Source: Subtercola endophyticus (lineage in GTDB: Bacteria > Actinomycetota > Actinomycetes > Actinomycetales > Microbacteriaceae). From it: a stretch of 64,000 nucleotides of DNA. Below are positions 16,761 through 25,593 of the stretch, piece after piece; the stretch's first letter is position 1, and each line of letters starts with the position of its first letter. Position numbers and translations under genes: made by a program. The notes under the pieces are model-generated. The model searched no databases and had not been told where the DNA came from. It was given only the letters and a program-made list of their open reading frames with translations. Where the stretch lies: NCBI RefSeq assembly GCF_021044565.1, contig NZ_CP087997.1, positions 3,906,001-3,970,000 of the forward strand, given 5' to 3'.

Positions 16761-17480
16761 TCAGGGCGCGATCAGGGGCGTCGGCGTCTCGTGCACGCAC
16801 CCCGGGGGTTCGGAGTTTCCGCTGATCGAGAAGTCTTCGCACGTGAGAAAGCGCGCCTGGTTGGCTCCGAGAACGTATGACGCGACGGCGATGACCAGAA
16901 CTGTCAGAAAAACCAGCACCTTGCCCCGTCGCGGAACCTGGTCGCTGATGTCGGGCCAGATCACGCGGGCGAGCACCCAGATCATGGCGGGAATTCCGAT
17001 GATCACGAGCAGCAACCCGGCGAGGCCGACGATCGCGGCCCAGAAGTTGCTCGTGTCGTCGGGCACCGCGATGGTCAGCACGAGCCACAGCGTGGGAAGC
17101 AGCAGGGTGAGGGCCGTCCAGCCGATGCGCCTACGCGCCGCGGGCACCAGCATGACCACGAAGAACGCCGCCGTCGCTGCGACCCAGACGCGCAGCAGTG
17201 TGTCGAAGAAGATCTCGCCCCAGGCGCCGAGCGTGAAGGCAGGCCACCAGACGGCGAGGCTCATGCCGACGACGATCACGCCGAGCGACTGGTACGGCAG
17301 CGGTTGGCGGTGCGGTTTCGCCGCGGGCGCAGCGGCAGTGGCGGGTGCGGGGGCGGGTGCGGCTGCGGCGGGGGCGGCGGCGGCCCAGCCAGTGTCGGCG
17401 GCTAGGTTCGCCGCGGTCGGTGGGGTGGGCGCCAGTTCGGCGCCAGAGTCGGCTGCCGCGGGCGGTTCGGTGGCGGTCAC
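16761..17480 (-). CDS. Membrane protein with an Ala/Pro-rich N-terminal extension
   Basis: 239 residues from the GTG at 17480, which overlaps the acetyltransferase stop (GTGA). The first ~70 residues are low-complexity Ala/Pro/Thr and probably cytoplasmic. About five TM segments follow (near 76-94, 101-122, 130-148, 155-180 and 197-213). The tail outside contains two Cys (LTCEDF, PPGCVHE). No known family is recognised. It is coupled to the upstream GNAT gene. Confidence 0.65.
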   Translation of the reverse strand: MTATEPPAAADSGAELAPTPPTAANLAADTGWAAAAPAAAAPAPAPATAAAPAAKPHRQPLPYQSLGVIVVGMSLAVWWPAFTLGAWGEIFFDTLLRVWVAATAAFFVVMLVPAARRRIGWTALTLLLPTLWLVLTIAVPDDTSNFWAAIVGLAGLLLVIIGIPAMIWVLARVIWPDISDQVPRRGKVLVFLTVLVIAVASYVLGANQARFLTCEDFSISGNSEPPGCVHETPTPLIAP

Positions 17481-17947
17481 GAGTCGAGCGGCTTCCACAT
17501 GGTGATGGCCGTGGTGGTGTAGTCGAGCGATCGGTAGAGCTGCTGAGCGACGGTGTTCGTGCCGAACACGTTCAGCCCGAGCTTGACGGCTCCTCGCTCG
17601 CGCGCCGCCGGTTCGGCCAGCTGCATCGCGGCGAGCCCGTACCCCTTGCCGCGGTGCCCCTCGTCGATCTCCACGTCGAAGACCCACCATTCTTGCGGTC
17701 GCTTCTCGTCGAGCGGGCCCAGCCAGAGCACCCCAACGGGATGACCGTCGGCGACAACCTCGAACACGATGTGCGGTTCGGCGGGGCGATCGCCAGGAAA
17801 GTACTGCTCGCGCGACTGCCGCGCCTTCGCGGCCGCCTGCTCGGGGGAGTCGCCGTTGGCCAGGCGCTCGGCCTCGTAGTGGGCGTTGCTCACGTCGAGC
17901 CAGCCGCCGATCATCTCGTCGGGCATCTCCCGCAGCGTCACACTCAT
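17477..17947 (-). CDS. GNAT family N-acetyltransferase
   Basis: 156 residues from the ATG at 17947. The acetyl-CoA binding motif A is DEGHRGKGYGLAAM (about 105-118), followed by a LGLNVFGTNTVAQQLYRSLDY motif B typical of this fold. The substrate is not predictable. The longer upstream frame is GC-rich low-complexity sequence and is rejected. It is the first of two coupled genes with the membrane protein. Confidence 0.85.
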   Translation of the reverse strand: MSVTLREMPDEMIGGWLDVSNAHYEAERLANGDSPEQAAAKARQSREQYFPGDRPAEPHIVFEVVADGHPVGVLWLGPLDEKRPQEWWVFDVEIDEGHRGKGYGLAAMQLAEPAARERGAVKLGLNVFGTNTVAQQLYRSLDYTTTAITMWKPLDS

Positions 17948-18266
17948 GCGACTACGGTACCCGCGCCGAGCGCCCCGAGCTGCCGCGCCGTGCCGCGCCG
18001 CCGCCCGGTCCCGCGCCACCGTCCCGTCCCGCCCCGTCCCGTGCCGTCCCGTGCCGTGTCGCCTCATCCCGCGCGGCTCAGTTTCCCGCCGGCGCTGCCC
18101 CGCCACCTCACCCCGCCGCGGCGAGAGCGGTGGTTGCGGACGAGCGAGTGCGTTCCACTGGCATCTCTCGTCCGAACGAGTCGCTCTCGCGAGCTGCGAG
18201 CGGGGCGAGCGAGCTGCGAGCAGGCGCGGGCAGGGGCGCGCGGCGGCTCGGGCCGGAGGCCGGGCG
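17948..18266. other. Non-coding GC-rich low-complexity gap
   Basis: The stretch holds short cgtcccgtgccgtccc-like repeats at about 18000-18060 and a family E palindrome (18121-18190). It then has repeated gagcgagctgcgagc. No coding frame is convincing. Confidence 0.6.
18121..18190. repeat. Family E palindrome, copy 1
   Basis: gcgagagcg at 18121-18129 pairs with 18182-18190, and inner arms containing gcggacgag (about 18136-18144) and ctcgtccga (about 18167-18175) pair as well. The inner sequence CTCGTCCGAA and outer TCGCTCTCG recur in the copy at 55385-55426. Confidence 0.7.
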
Positions 18267-18875
18267 TCAGACGACGGTGAACCCGGGAGTGAGCGACGCG
18301 CGGCCCCTGAGCGCGAGCAGGATCTCCTCGCCATATCCCGCCCGCGAACCGATGCGGGCCGCGAGCGAGGTCGCATCGGTCACACACTCCACGGATTGGC
18401 CGTGTGGTTGCCCCCCGGCTCGCCCGATGTCGATGGAGTGCACCACGAGCTCGAAGATCCGGGTGCGCAAGTATTGCGAGAGTTCGATGCCGTGCCCGCC
18501 CACCGACACCACACGGCCTGCGGGCGCCGAAGCGATCGCGTCGCTGGCGCGCTGCAGAGCATCCGTTATCTTCTCGACCGGATTCTCGCCCAGCCAGATG
18601 CCGGCCTCCACACCGCGCGCGGCCACCGATTCGGGGTCGGCGAAGTCGCGGTAGACGAGCGCGTAATAGTCTTCGGCGGTGGGCAGCCCGACACGCGACA
18701 CCTCGTCGTGGCCGAGGTAGGTCTCCACGGTCAGAATCGCGCGGGTGGTGTGGCCGACGAGTGCCCGCACATCCCACGAGCCGAGGCCGGGATCGCCCCA
18801 TTGGTCGTCACGGATGCGCCCCACCAGCTCGACGAAAGCGGTGGCGGCCTGGTGGAAGATGGCGACGTTGCCCAT
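18267..18875 (-). CDS. Maleylpyruvate isomerase-like / DinB-fold protein
   Basis: 202 residues from the ATG at 18875. The mycothiol-dependent maleylpyruvate isomerase N-terminal fold is seen in FVELVGRIRDDQWGDPGLGSWDVRALVGHT, and in the later RTRIFELVVHSIDIGRA, which carry the metal-binding His positions of the four-helix DinB bundle. Such proteins are abundant in actinobacteria that make mycothiol. The exact thiol-dependent reaction is unknown. A TTG/ATG further upstream (to 18905) lacks a ribosome site. Confidence 0.75.
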   Translation of the reverse strand: MGNVAIFHQAATAFVELVGRIRDDQWGDPGLGSWDVRALVGHTTRAILTVETYLGHDEVSRVGLPTAEDYYALVYRDFADPESVAARGVEAGIWLGENPVEKITDALQRASDAIASAPAGRVVSVGGHGIELSQYLRTRIFELVVHSIDIGRAGGQPHGQSVECVTDATSLAARIGSRAGYGEEILLALRGRASLTPGFTVV

Positions 18876-18936
18876 GGCTCCATCGTGGCACACGCCGAAG
18901 GGCATGCGTGGCCGAAAACTATGATGGACTGAGGGT

Positions 18937-19356
18937 ATGGAAGCTCTCTACACCGCAATCGCCCACGCCTCAGGCGGAGGCCGCGACGGACACGTTCGCA
19001 GCGAAGACGACAAACTCGACCTCGACACCCGCCCGCCCAAAGAAATGGGCGGAACCGGCGAGGGCACCAACCCCGAGCAGCTCTTCGCTGCCGGCTACTC
19101 GGCGTGCTTCTTGAGCGCGCTGCACGCCGTGGGCAAGGGCCTCGGCGTCGACACGAAGGGTGGCGAAGTCTCGGCGAGCGTCAGCATCGGCAGCAACGGT
19201 GAGGGTGGCTACGGCTTGGCGGTCGAGCTCGACATCTACCTGCCGAACGCCACGCCCGAGCAAGCGCAACAGGCTGCGGATGCCGCCCACCTGGTGTGCC
19301 CGTACTCGAACGCGACGCGTGGCAACATCGAGGTCACCATCGCCACGGTGCAGTAG
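18937..19356 (+). CDS. ohr: Organic hydroperoxide resistance protein (Ohr, OsmC superfamily)
   Basis: 139 residues, standard length. The catalytic Cys57 is in GYSACFLSA, the resolving Cys121 in HLVCPYSNATRG, and Arg16 in GGGRDGHV. Ohr reduces fatty-acid and other organic hydroperoxides with lipoylated protein as the usual electron donor. A -10-like TATGAT lies about 18 bp before the ATG. No OhrR-type MarR regulator is adjacent, so regulation is elsewhere or different. Confidence 0.93.
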   Translation: MEALYTAIAHASGGGRDGHVRSEDDKLDLDTRPPKEMGGTGEGTNPEQLFAAGYSACFLSALHAVGKGLGVDTKGGEVSASVSIGSNGEGGYGLAVELDIYLPNATPEQAQQAADAAHLVCPYSNATRGNIEVTIATVQ

Positions 19357-19474
19357 CCTCGTGCAGTAGCGCCGTGCAGTAGCGTCATTCTCCACAGCGC
19401 CCGACGCACGTAGTTCTGCACACGGGCACCGGATGCCCGGGGCCAGTGTCGCTCATCCGCGATAGTGTCGCTGG

Positions 19475-20434
19475 GTGAACCAAAGCTCCGCCGCACCAGC
19501 CACTCCGACCGTTCCGACTGCTCCGATCCGCAGCCCGCGCATTGTGCTGCAGTTCGTGGCGATGGGCCTCGTCTGGGGCAGTAGCTTTCTCTTCATGAAG
19601 GTCGCTCTCACCGGCGTCGGTTTCGGGCAGGTCGCCTGGGCCCGGCTGGTGTTCGGGGCGCTCACCCTCGGCATCATCGTGCTCGCGGGGCGGCATCGGC
19701 TGCCCCGCGAGCCCATCGTGTGGCTGCACTTTCTCGTGCTGGGTGCGGTCGGCTGCGCGGCGCCCTTCCTGTTGTTCGCCTGGGCGGAGCAGTACGTGTC
19801 GTCGAGTCTCGCGAGCATCTACAACGCGGTCACGCCCATCATGACCGCCATCATGGCGACAGCGGTGTTCCGGGTCGAGCGGCTGAACTCCAGCCAGGTG
19901 ACGGGAATCGCTCTCGGAATCCTCGGCACCGTCGTCATCATCGGGCCGTGGGGGTACGCGGCACTCAGCGGCGATCTCGTGGGGCAGTTCGCCTGCCTCG
20001 GCTCGGCGGTCTGCTACGGAATCGCCCTCAGCTACACGCGCAAATTCTTGAGTTCGCGGTCGATCGCGGGGGTGCCGTTCGCGTTCATGCAGGTCGGTAT
20101 GGGTGCTCTCGTTCTGCTGGTGCTGACTCCGTTCGTGGCGCTGGGGCCGATCATCCTGAGCCCGCAGGTGGTTCTCTCGCTGCTTGCGCTCGGTGCGCTC
20201 GGAACCGGTGTCGTCTATGTCTGGAACATCAACGTGCTGCGCTCGTGGGGGCCGACATCGGCGTCGACGGTGACGTACATCACGCCGGTGGTCGGAGTGA
20301 TTCTCGGGGTGCTCGTTCTCGGCGAGACGTTCACCTGGAACGAGCCGGTCGGTGCGGTGCTGGTGTTTCTCGGCATTCTGCTGACGCAGAAGCGCATTCG
20401 GCTCTGGGCGGGTCGGCCGCGGCTGCCGGCCTGA
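19475..20434 (+). CDS. EamA/DMT family transporter
   Basis: 319 residues with ten hydrophobic helices arranged as two EamA repeats (about 25-155 and 165-305). Typical features are MGLVWGSSFLFMKVAL near the start, YVSSSLASIYNAVTPI in the first repeat and SASTVTYITPVVGVILG in the second. The family exports amino acids and related metabolites; the substrate is not predictable. It is monocistronic. Confidence 0.85.
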   Translation: MNQSSAAPATPTVPTAPIRSPRIVLQFVAMGLVWGSSFLFMKVALTGVGFGQVAWARLVFGALTLGIIVLAGRHRLPREPIVWLHFLVLGAVGCAAPFLLFAWAEQYVSSSLASIYNAVTPIMTAIMATAVFRVERLNSSQVTGIALGILGTVVIIGPWGYAALSGDLVGQFACLGSAVCYGIALSYTRKFLSSRSIAGVPFAFMQVGMGALVLLVLTPFVALGPIILSPQVVLSLLALGALGTGVVYVWNINVLRSWGPTSASTVTYITPVVGVILGVLVLGETFTWNEPVGAVLVFLGILLTQKRIRLWAGRPRLPA

Positions 20435-20555
20435 GGGTGCGCTGCTGGCCTGAGGGAGCGCTGCTGGCGCTGAACGTGCGCTGCCGGCCCCGGCGATGCG
20501 TCAGACAGTGCAATAACTCAGGTTCGCGGCGCCCCGACCCAATAAAGTTTTGACT

Positions 20556-20927
20556 ATGACCGTGAACCCCATCGACGATGACGCCGACGCCCGCGAGACG
20601 GCGGAGGCCCTCGAAAAACTCGAGTCGATTCGCGAGAGCATCGATAACGTCGATGCCGCGCTCATCCACCTGCTCGCCGAGCGCTTCAAGTTCACCCAGA
20701 AGGTCGGCCGGCTGAAGGCGGCACACGGTCTGCCTCCGGCTGATCTCGCGCGCGAGGCACGGCAGATCAAGCACTTGCGCGCGCTCGCCGAAGAGTCGCA
20801 TCTCGACCCCGAGTTCGCCGAGAAGTTCTTGAACTTCATCGTGGCAGAGGTCATCCACCACCACGAGCGCATCGCCGCCGACACCGGCGCGATAACCATC
20901 GTCGCGGTCGAGACCCTCGACGACTAG
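20556..20927 (+). CDS. Chorismate mutase, AroQ type
   Basis: 123 residues from the ATG at 20556. The all-helical AroQ pattern is clear: LESIRESIDNVDAALIHLLAERFKFTQKVGRLKA, then DLAREARQIKHLRALAEE, then FAEKFLNFIVAEVIHHHERI. It converts chorismate to prephenate on the way to Phe and Tyr. No signal peptide is present, so it is cytoplasmic. It stands alone rather than fused to a DAHP synthase or prephenate enzyme. Confidence 0.85.
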   Translation: MTVNPIDDDADARETAEALEKLESIRESIDNVDAALIHLLAERFKFTQKVGRLKAAHGLPPADLAREARQIKHLRALAEESHLDPEFAEKFLNFIVAEVIHHHERIAADTGAITIVAVETLDD

Positions 20928-20972
20928 TTACTGCGCGTGAGGCTGCGCGGGAAATTCGGGAGGTCACGAGTG

Positions 20973-20990
20973 GTAGCACCGCGGTAGCAT
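20973..20990 (+). promoter_or_regulatory. Direct repeats before the RHH-antitoxin gene
   Basis: gtagcac (20973) and gtagcat (20984) are 11 bp apart. The second includes TAGCAT, a plausible -10 only 6 bp from the ATG at 20997, so the transcript may be leaderless. The repeat pair is a candidate operator for the ribbon-helix-helix antitoxin. Confidence 0.4.
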
Positions 20991-20996
20991 GGTGGT

Positions 20997-21221
20997 ATGA
21001 CTACCAAGCTGAGCGTGAGTCTCTCGGAGAGCGACGTCGAGTACATCGACGAATTGGCACGTGCCAAATCGGGCAACCGCTCGGCCGTCATTCACGACCT
21101 TGTTCGCATTGCCCGTGAGAAGCGCGCGGTAAGCGACTATTCCCTAGCTGCGGATGAGTGGGCGAGTTCAGGCGATGCGAAGCTGTGGGAGGGAACGGCG
21201 TCTGACGGTCTCAGCGCGTGA
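20997..21221 (+). CDS. Ribbon-helix-helix antitoxin (MazE/CopG-like)
   Basis: 74 residues. MTTKLSVSLSESDVEYID forms the DNA-binding ribbon and AKSGNRSAVIHDLVRIAR the helices of an RHH protein. The acidic, Trp-containing tail (AADEWASSGDAKLWEGT) is the likely toxin-binding segment. The stop overlaps the start of the MazF-like gene by 4 bp, a standard TA arrangement. Confidence 0.8.
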   Translation: MTTKLSVSLSESDVEYIDELARAKSGNRSAVIHDLVRIAREKRAVSDYSLAADEWASSGDAKLWEGTASDGLSA

Positions 21222-21580
21222 GGCGCGGACACGTCGTTGCCGTCAGGCTCGACCCAGCCGAGCCAGGCGAGGCAGCGAAGACGCGACCATGTTTGGTCGT
21301 CAGCAACGACGGCGCGAATGAATCGGCAACCAGCGTGGGGCGTGGAACCATCACGATCGTGCCGGTGACCACCAACGTGTCGAATGCACACGGTGAGTTT
21401 CAGGTTCTCGTCGATGACGCGGAGGTGCTCGAGTCGATGGGGCTGTCGAGTACGTCGAAGATCCAGGCAGAGCAGGTGCGAACGGTTTCCGTCGAACGCC
21501 TTTCAGGAATCCGCGGCTATGCGCCGGGGTGGATCATGCAGCAGGTCGATCACGCTTTGAGATTTCACCTGTCGTTGTAG
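21218..21580 (+). CDS. MazF/PemK-family endoribonuclease toxin
   Basis: 120 residues from a GTG overlapping the antitoxin stop. MazF core features are RRGHVVAVRLDPAEPGEAAKTRPCLVVSND (with the catalytic Arg region), ITIVPVTTNV and a LSSTSKIQAEQVRTVS segment. The predicted activity is sequence-specific mRNA cleavage. The gene is convergent with purL, 11 bp away. Confidence 0.85.
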   Translation: MRRGHVVAVRLDPAEPGEAAKTRPCLVVSNDGANESATSVGRGTITIVPVTTNVSNAHGEFQVLVDDAEVLESMGLSSTSKIQAEQVRTVSVERLSGIRGYAPGWIMQQVDHALRFHLSL

Positions 21581-21591
21581 TCGCCGGGCGG

Positions 21592-24030
21592 CTACGCCAC
21601 CGTCGCGCCGAAGCGCGCCGGCAGGGTACCGCGGTGCGCGGCATAGAGCTCGGCGATGGGAATGCGGAACTGGCCCTGAATGTCGAGTGCGGCATCCGTC
21701 ACCGGAGTCGGCTCGATACCGATGCCGACCGCCGACTCCGACGAAGCGAACCCCGCGCCGGCATCCGTGACCCCGATGCGCAGCACCGGGTAGCCGCGAC
21801 CCTCGCAGAGCCCCATGAACTTGACGTCGTCTTCGCGCGGAACCGACACGATGACCCGCCCCGTCGATTCGCTGAACAGCGCCGTTGTGAGGTCGATGCC
21901 ATCGCGCAGCATCAGCTCTTCGAGCCACACCCGCGCACCGACGCCGAAGCGCATCACGGCCTCGGCCAGTGCCTGTGCGAGGCCCCCGTCCGCGAGGTCG
22001 TGTGCCGAAGCGAGCAGGCCCTGCATGGCTCCGGCGTGCAGCAGCGCACCGAGCGCTGCCTCGCGAGGCAGGTCGACGAGCGGCGGGCGCCCGCCGAGGT
22101 GGTCGTGGATGGTGCCCGCCCACGCCGAACCGTCGAGCTCGGTCGCAGTCGTGCCCAGCAGGTAGATGTTGTTGCCCTCGTCTTGCCAGCCGCTCGGCAC
22201 GCGCCGGGCGACATCGTCGATGACGCCCAGAACGCCGACCACGGGGGTCGGGTGAATGGGCGCGCCGCCGGTCTGGTTGTAGAACGACACGTTGCCGCCC
22301 GTCACCGGGATCTCGAGCTCGAGGCATCCGTCGCTGAGCCCGGCGATCGCCTGCGAGAACTGCCACATGACCTCGGGATTCTCAGGGCTGCCGAAGTTGA
22401 GGCAGTCGGTTACGGCGGCAGGCACCGCGCCCGTCACCGACACGTTGCGATATGCCTCGGCCAGCGCAAGCTGCGCACCGAAGTACGGGTCGAGCTGGCA
22501 ATAGCGCCCGTTGGCGTCGGTCGCGATGGCGAAGCCCAGCCCTGACGTCTCGTCGACGCGCACCATGCCGCCGTCGTCGGGGAACGACAGCGCCGTGTTG
22601 CCCATGACGTACCGGTCGTACTGGTCCGTGATCCAGCTCTTGCTTGCGAGGTTCGCACTGCCGAGCAGGGTGAGCACCTGCGCGCGCAGCTCGTCGGAGT
22701 CGGTCGCGCGCGGCAGCACGGCGGCGGTGTCTTCGTGCAGCTTGTCGATCCAGCTCGGGTACGCGACCGGCCGGTCGTAGACCGGCCCATCCACTGCCAC
22801 CGTGCGCGGCTCGACGTTCACGATCTGCTCGCCGCGCCAATTGATGATGAGACGCCCGGTGTCGGTGACCTCACCCAGCACGCTGGTCTCGACATCCCAC
22901 TTCTCGACGACCTTCAAGAACGCGTCGAGTTTCGACGGCTGCACCACCGCCATCATGCGCTCTTGGCTCTCGCTCATGAGAATCTCTTCGGCGGTGAGCG
23001 TGGGGTCACGCAGCAGCACCTTGTCGAGCTCGATGTACATGCCGCCGTCGCCGTTGCTGGCGAGCTCGCTGGTCGCGCACGAGATGCCCGCGGCGCCGAG
23101 GTCTTGGATGCCCTCCACCAGCTGCTCCCGGAACAACTCGAGACAGCACTCGATGAGCACCTTCTCGGCGAACGGATCGCCCACCTGCACGGCCGGGCGC
23201 TTGGTGGGTCCGCCCGACGAGAACGTGTCGCTGGCGAGAATGGATGCCCCGCCGATGCCGTCTCCGCCGGTACGAGCCCCGAACAGCACGACTTTGTTGC
23301 CGGTTCCGCTGGCGTTCGCCAGGTGGATGTCTTCGTGCCTCAGCACCCCGACCGCGAGCGCGTTGACGAGCGGGTTGCCCTGGTACACCTTGTCGAAATA
23401 CGTCTCCCCGCCGATGTTCGGCAGCCCGAGGCAATTGGCGTAGAAGCTGATGCCGCCCACGACGCCGTGCACAACACGGGCCGTGTCGTCGGAGTCGATG
23501 TCGCCGAAACGCAGCTGATCCATGACGGCCACCGGCCGCGCACCCATCGAGATGATGTCGCGCACGATGCCGCCGACACCCGTGGCCGCGCCCTGGAACG
23601 GCTCGATGTAGCTCGGGTGATTGTGCGACTCGACCTTGAACGTGACGGCCCAGCCCTCGCCGACATCGACGACGCCCGCGTTCTCGCCGATGCCCACCAT
23701 GAGGTTCTTGCGCATCTTCTCGGTGGTCTTCGACCCGAACTGGCGCAGGTAGATCTTGGAGCTCTTGTACGAGCAGTGCTCGCTCCACATCACCGAGTAC
23801 ATCGCGAGTTCGCCGCTCGTGGGCCGCCGCCCCAGAATCTCGCGGATGCGCGCGTACTCGTCGGGCTTCAGCCCCAGCGCCGCGTACGGCTGCTCTTTCT
23901 CGGGTGTCGCCTCGGCGACGCTGACGCTGTCGACGGTCGGGCGGATGCTCTCGACGGTCGAGCGGGTGCTGTCGACGGTCGAGCGGGTGCTGTCGACGGT
24001 CGGGCGGATGCTCGTGGGGCTGTCAGACAC
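21592..24030 (-). CDS. purL: Phosphoribosylformylglycinamidine synthase subunit II
   Basis: 812 residues, slightly longer than the ~740-770 of typical small PurL. AIRS/FGAM-synthase features include [50 protein letters not shown] and [11 protein letters not shown]. It makes FGAM from FGAR with ammonia delivered by PurQ, together with PurS. The first ~40 residues are an oddity: four heptapeptide-like copies of (S/P)TVDSTR encoded by 21-bp repeats, absent from the enzyme family. A downstream start is possible near residue 49 (EQPYAALGL), but no strong Met is there. purQ/purS lie 1.5 kb upstream, separated by a DUF559-type gene and a remnant. Confidence 0.95.
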   Translation of the reverse strand: MSDSPTSIRPTVDSTRSTVDSTRSTVESIRPTVDSVSVAEATPEKEQPYAALGLKPDEYARIREILGRRPTSGELAMYSVMWSEHCSYKSSKIYLRQFGSKTTEKMRKNLMVGIGENAGVVDVGEGWAVTFKVESHNHPSYIEPFQGAATGVGGIVRDIISMGARPVAVMDQLRFGDIDSDDTARVVHGVVGGISFYANCLGLPNIGGETYFDKVYQGNPLVNALAVGVLRHEDIHLANASGTGNKVVLFGARTGGDGIGGASILASDTFSSGGPTKRPAVQVGDPFAEKVLIECCLELFREQLVEGIQDLGAAGISCATSELASNGDGGMYIELDKVLLRDPTLTAEEILMSESQERMMAVVQPSKLDAFLKVVEKWDVETSVLGEVTDTGRLIINWRGEQIVNVEPRTVAVDGPVYDRPVAYPSWIDKLHEDTAAVLPRATDSDELRAQVLTLLGSANLASKSWITDQYDRYVMGNTALSFPDDGGMVRVDETSGLGFAIATDANGRYCQLDPYFGAQLALAEAYRNVSVTGAVPAAVTDCLNFGSPENPEVMWQFSQAIAGLSDGCLELEIPVTGGNVSFYNQTGGAPIHPTPVVGVLGVIDDVARRVPSGWQDEGNNIYLLGTTATELDGSAWAGTIHDHLGGRPPLVDLPREAALGALLHAGAMQGLLASAHDLADGGLAQALAEAVMRFGVGARVWLEELMLRDGIDLTTALFSESTGRVIVSVPREDDVKFMGLCEGRGYPVLRIGVTDAGAGFASSESAVGIGIEPTPVTDAALDIQGQFRIPIAELYAAHRGTLPARFGATVA
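23928..24016. repeat. 21-bp tandem repeats at the 5' end of purL
   Basis: About four copies of a 21-bp unit containing ctgtcgacggtcgagcgggtg occur, two of them nearly identical (about 23967-24008). They stay in frame and encode the TVDSTR repeats of the PurL N-terminus. Confidence 0.8.
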
Positions 24031-24141
24031 GCGGGAGGGCTCCTTTGGGGGCGGCAGTGTTGCGCGCCAATTCTACTCGGGTGGTGTCCGGTGTTGTCGG
24101 GTGCTCGGGCCATGACGAAGTAGCGCAGGCCGCGCACCCTG

Positions 24142-24200
24142 CTCGCGCGTCGATTTCGGTCGGTCTGAGTTGCGCATTCAGGCCAAAAGCGACGCGCGAG
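24142..24200. repeat. Family D palindrome, copy 2 (3' end of a gene)
   Basis: ctcgcgcgtcg at 24142-24152 pairs with cgacgcgcgag at 24190-24200. The right arm supplies the last codons and the stop of the minus-strand gene 24178-25182 (its ASRASLLA tail). Confidence 0.8.
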
Positions 24201-25182
24201 ATGCGTCGGTGGGCGGTGGCGGTGGCGGTGCGTAACCCCGCGTCAAGAGCGTTCTGCGAATGTGCTCGGCGGTCTGAGCCGGGTCGCGAAAGAGGCCCTT
24301 CTTACGGACCCGAATGACCGACCATCCGGCGTCGTACAAATCAGCGATGCGTGTCTGGTCGCGTTCGTATTGCGTCGTGTCTGTGCGATGTTGGTCTCCG
24401 TCGTACTCGACCAATACACGCGGCCGGCGATAGACCAGGTCACCCCAACCCAGGGACCGGCCGCGGTCATCATGCATCTCCACATTCAGTTCGGGTTCGG
24501 GCAGACCCGCGCGGAGGATCAGCAGCCGCAGTCTCGTTTCGGTGGGGGAGGCCGCGCCGACGCGGCTCAGCGCCGCGGCCGCCAGCAGCGCACGACGACC
24601 TCTGCGCCCGAAATGCTCGGCGTAGCCGTTCAACTCGTTCCTTTCCACGAGCGGTCTCGGGTGAGGGTTGTACACAGGATGCTCGCGTTCGACCCACAAG
24701 GCGCCGTCAGCGGCCGCGACCAGATCATCGGTTCCGAGACAGGAAGCGAGCGTGCACCAGGTAGTGGCGGCATCACTCACCGGCAGCCCGAACCTCACCG
24801 TGATCGTTGCCATGACGTCGCCCACCTCGTGAAAGGCGACACCGTCGGTGCGTACCCGCGCGCCTCGCATGGGCGACGAGATATGTAGAAGCTCGTCCCC
24901 GTTGAACGGGCGGGGAAGGGGCAGCGCCCACAAGCGTGCTGCCGTGAGGTGACTGAAGTACTGGTCTGTGCGAAGTCGTGGGAGGTACGCGCGGCAGAGT
25001 TGCTCCGCAGAAGTGATGGGGCCGTATGTCGACCGCACTCCAGTGAATGGAGTGGCAAGGTCTTGCCTACGCAGTCTGCCGTTCGAGAGACCAGCGCGAT
25101 GGGCTTGAGCGACCGAGAAGGCCGAGTGCTGAAGAGATGGGGGCAGGGGAGACGGTTTGCGCACGCGCTCAGAATGCCTCAA
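24178..25182 (-). CDS. DUF559-type / Vsr-like endonuclease-domain protein with AbiEi-like N-terminus
   Basis: 334 residues. The N-terminal part (LRRQDLATPFTGVRS, YFSHLTAARLWALPLP) resembles the winged-helix/AbiEi-like region common in actinobacterial proteins of this type. The C-terminal ~110 residues carry a restriction-like fold: LGWGDLVYRRPRVLVEYDG, then DQHRTDTTQYERDQTRIADLY and GWSVIRVRKK, with the D-x-E-x-D/QH pattern of DUF559/Vsr relatives. No AbiEii-type partner gene is adjacent. The stop and last residues come from a family D palindrome, so the original C-terminus may have been replaced. The function is unproven; these proteins are often annotated hypothetical. Confidence 0.65.
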   Translation of the reverse strand: MRHSERVRKPSPLPPSLQHSAFSVAQAHRAGLSNGRLRRQDLATPFTGVRSTYGPITSAEQLCRAYLPRLRTDQYFSHLTAARLWALPLPRPFNGDELLHISSPMRGARVRTDGVAFHEVGDVMATITVRFGLPVSDAATTWCTLASCLGTDDLVAAADGALWVEREHPVYNPHPRPLVERNELNGYAEHFGRRGRRALLAAAALSRVGAASPTETRLRLLILRAGLPEPELNVEMHDDRGRSLGWGDLVYRRPRVLVEYDGDQHRTDTTQYERDQTRIADLYDAGWSVIRVRKKGLFRDPAQTAEHIRRTLLTRGYAPPPPPPTDASRASLLA

Positions 25183-25253
25183 CAGCCCATCGTGCCCACG
25201 AAGTTATCCACAGCCGCGACCTCGCGCAGGCCGTCGGATGTCGCGGCCGGTCT

Positions 25254-25311
25254 CTCGCGCGTCGATTTTCGCCGGTAAGTCCCGCCGATTGCGGCAGAAA
25301 ACGACGCGCGA
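25254..25311. repeat. Family D palindrome, copy 3
   Basis: tcgcgcgtcgattttc (25255-25270) pairs with gaaaacgacgcgcga (25297-25311) with one unpaired A. It lies between the DUF559-type gene and the truncated DinB fragment. Confidence 0.8.
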
Positions 25312-25339
25312 AGAGGGGAAAGCGGACGAGTGAACCTGG

Positions 25340-25483
25340 CTACTCGTCGTCGGTCATGACCGGCACTTCGACGGTCGAACCGTCACCGCTGTTGCTGGTG
25401 GGCCCGATCATCCGCTCGCCCAGCCGTTCACGGGCCCCGTCGAATTGCTCGAGCAGCGGTTGCAAACGGCTCGGGATGCTCAT
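25340..25483 (-). pseudogene. DinB-family gene remnant (first 47 codons)
   Basis: The ATG at 25483 opens a frame of 47 residues: MSIPSRLQPLLEQFDGARER, then LGERMIGPTSNSGDG and VPVMTDDE, then TAG. This is the N-terminal helix of DinB-type proteins, which normally continue MTDDEYLWEPVPG. Here the sequence after the stop reads cca ggt tca (P G S), which looks as if the codons for about YLWEPV were deleted, creating the stop. A family D palindrome begins 28 bp further on. Confidence 0.55.
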
Positions 25484-25593
25484 CTCACCACCCTACGGGG
25501 CGACCCCGTTCGGCAGAAGACGCAGTCACGCAGGCGCGGGCATGCGGCAGCTGCCGGGCGGCGGTCAGCCAGCAGTGGTCAGGCAGCGCGGGG

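Noticed and set aside
7301..20990. Common operator shared by the two toxin-antitoxin loci (GTAGCAC at 7301 and 20973)
   Set aside because: The motifs have different periods (9 and 11 bp) and lie on opposite strands relative to their genes, so the similarity is probably chance.
22735..24123. Long plus-strand frame opposite purL
   Set aside because: The minus strand encodes a complete PurL; the opposite frame has only shadow composition.
24178..25182. AbiE-type toxin-antitoxin system
   Set aside because: Only an AbiEi-like N-terminus is suggested; there is no adjacent nucleotidyltransferase AbiEii gene.
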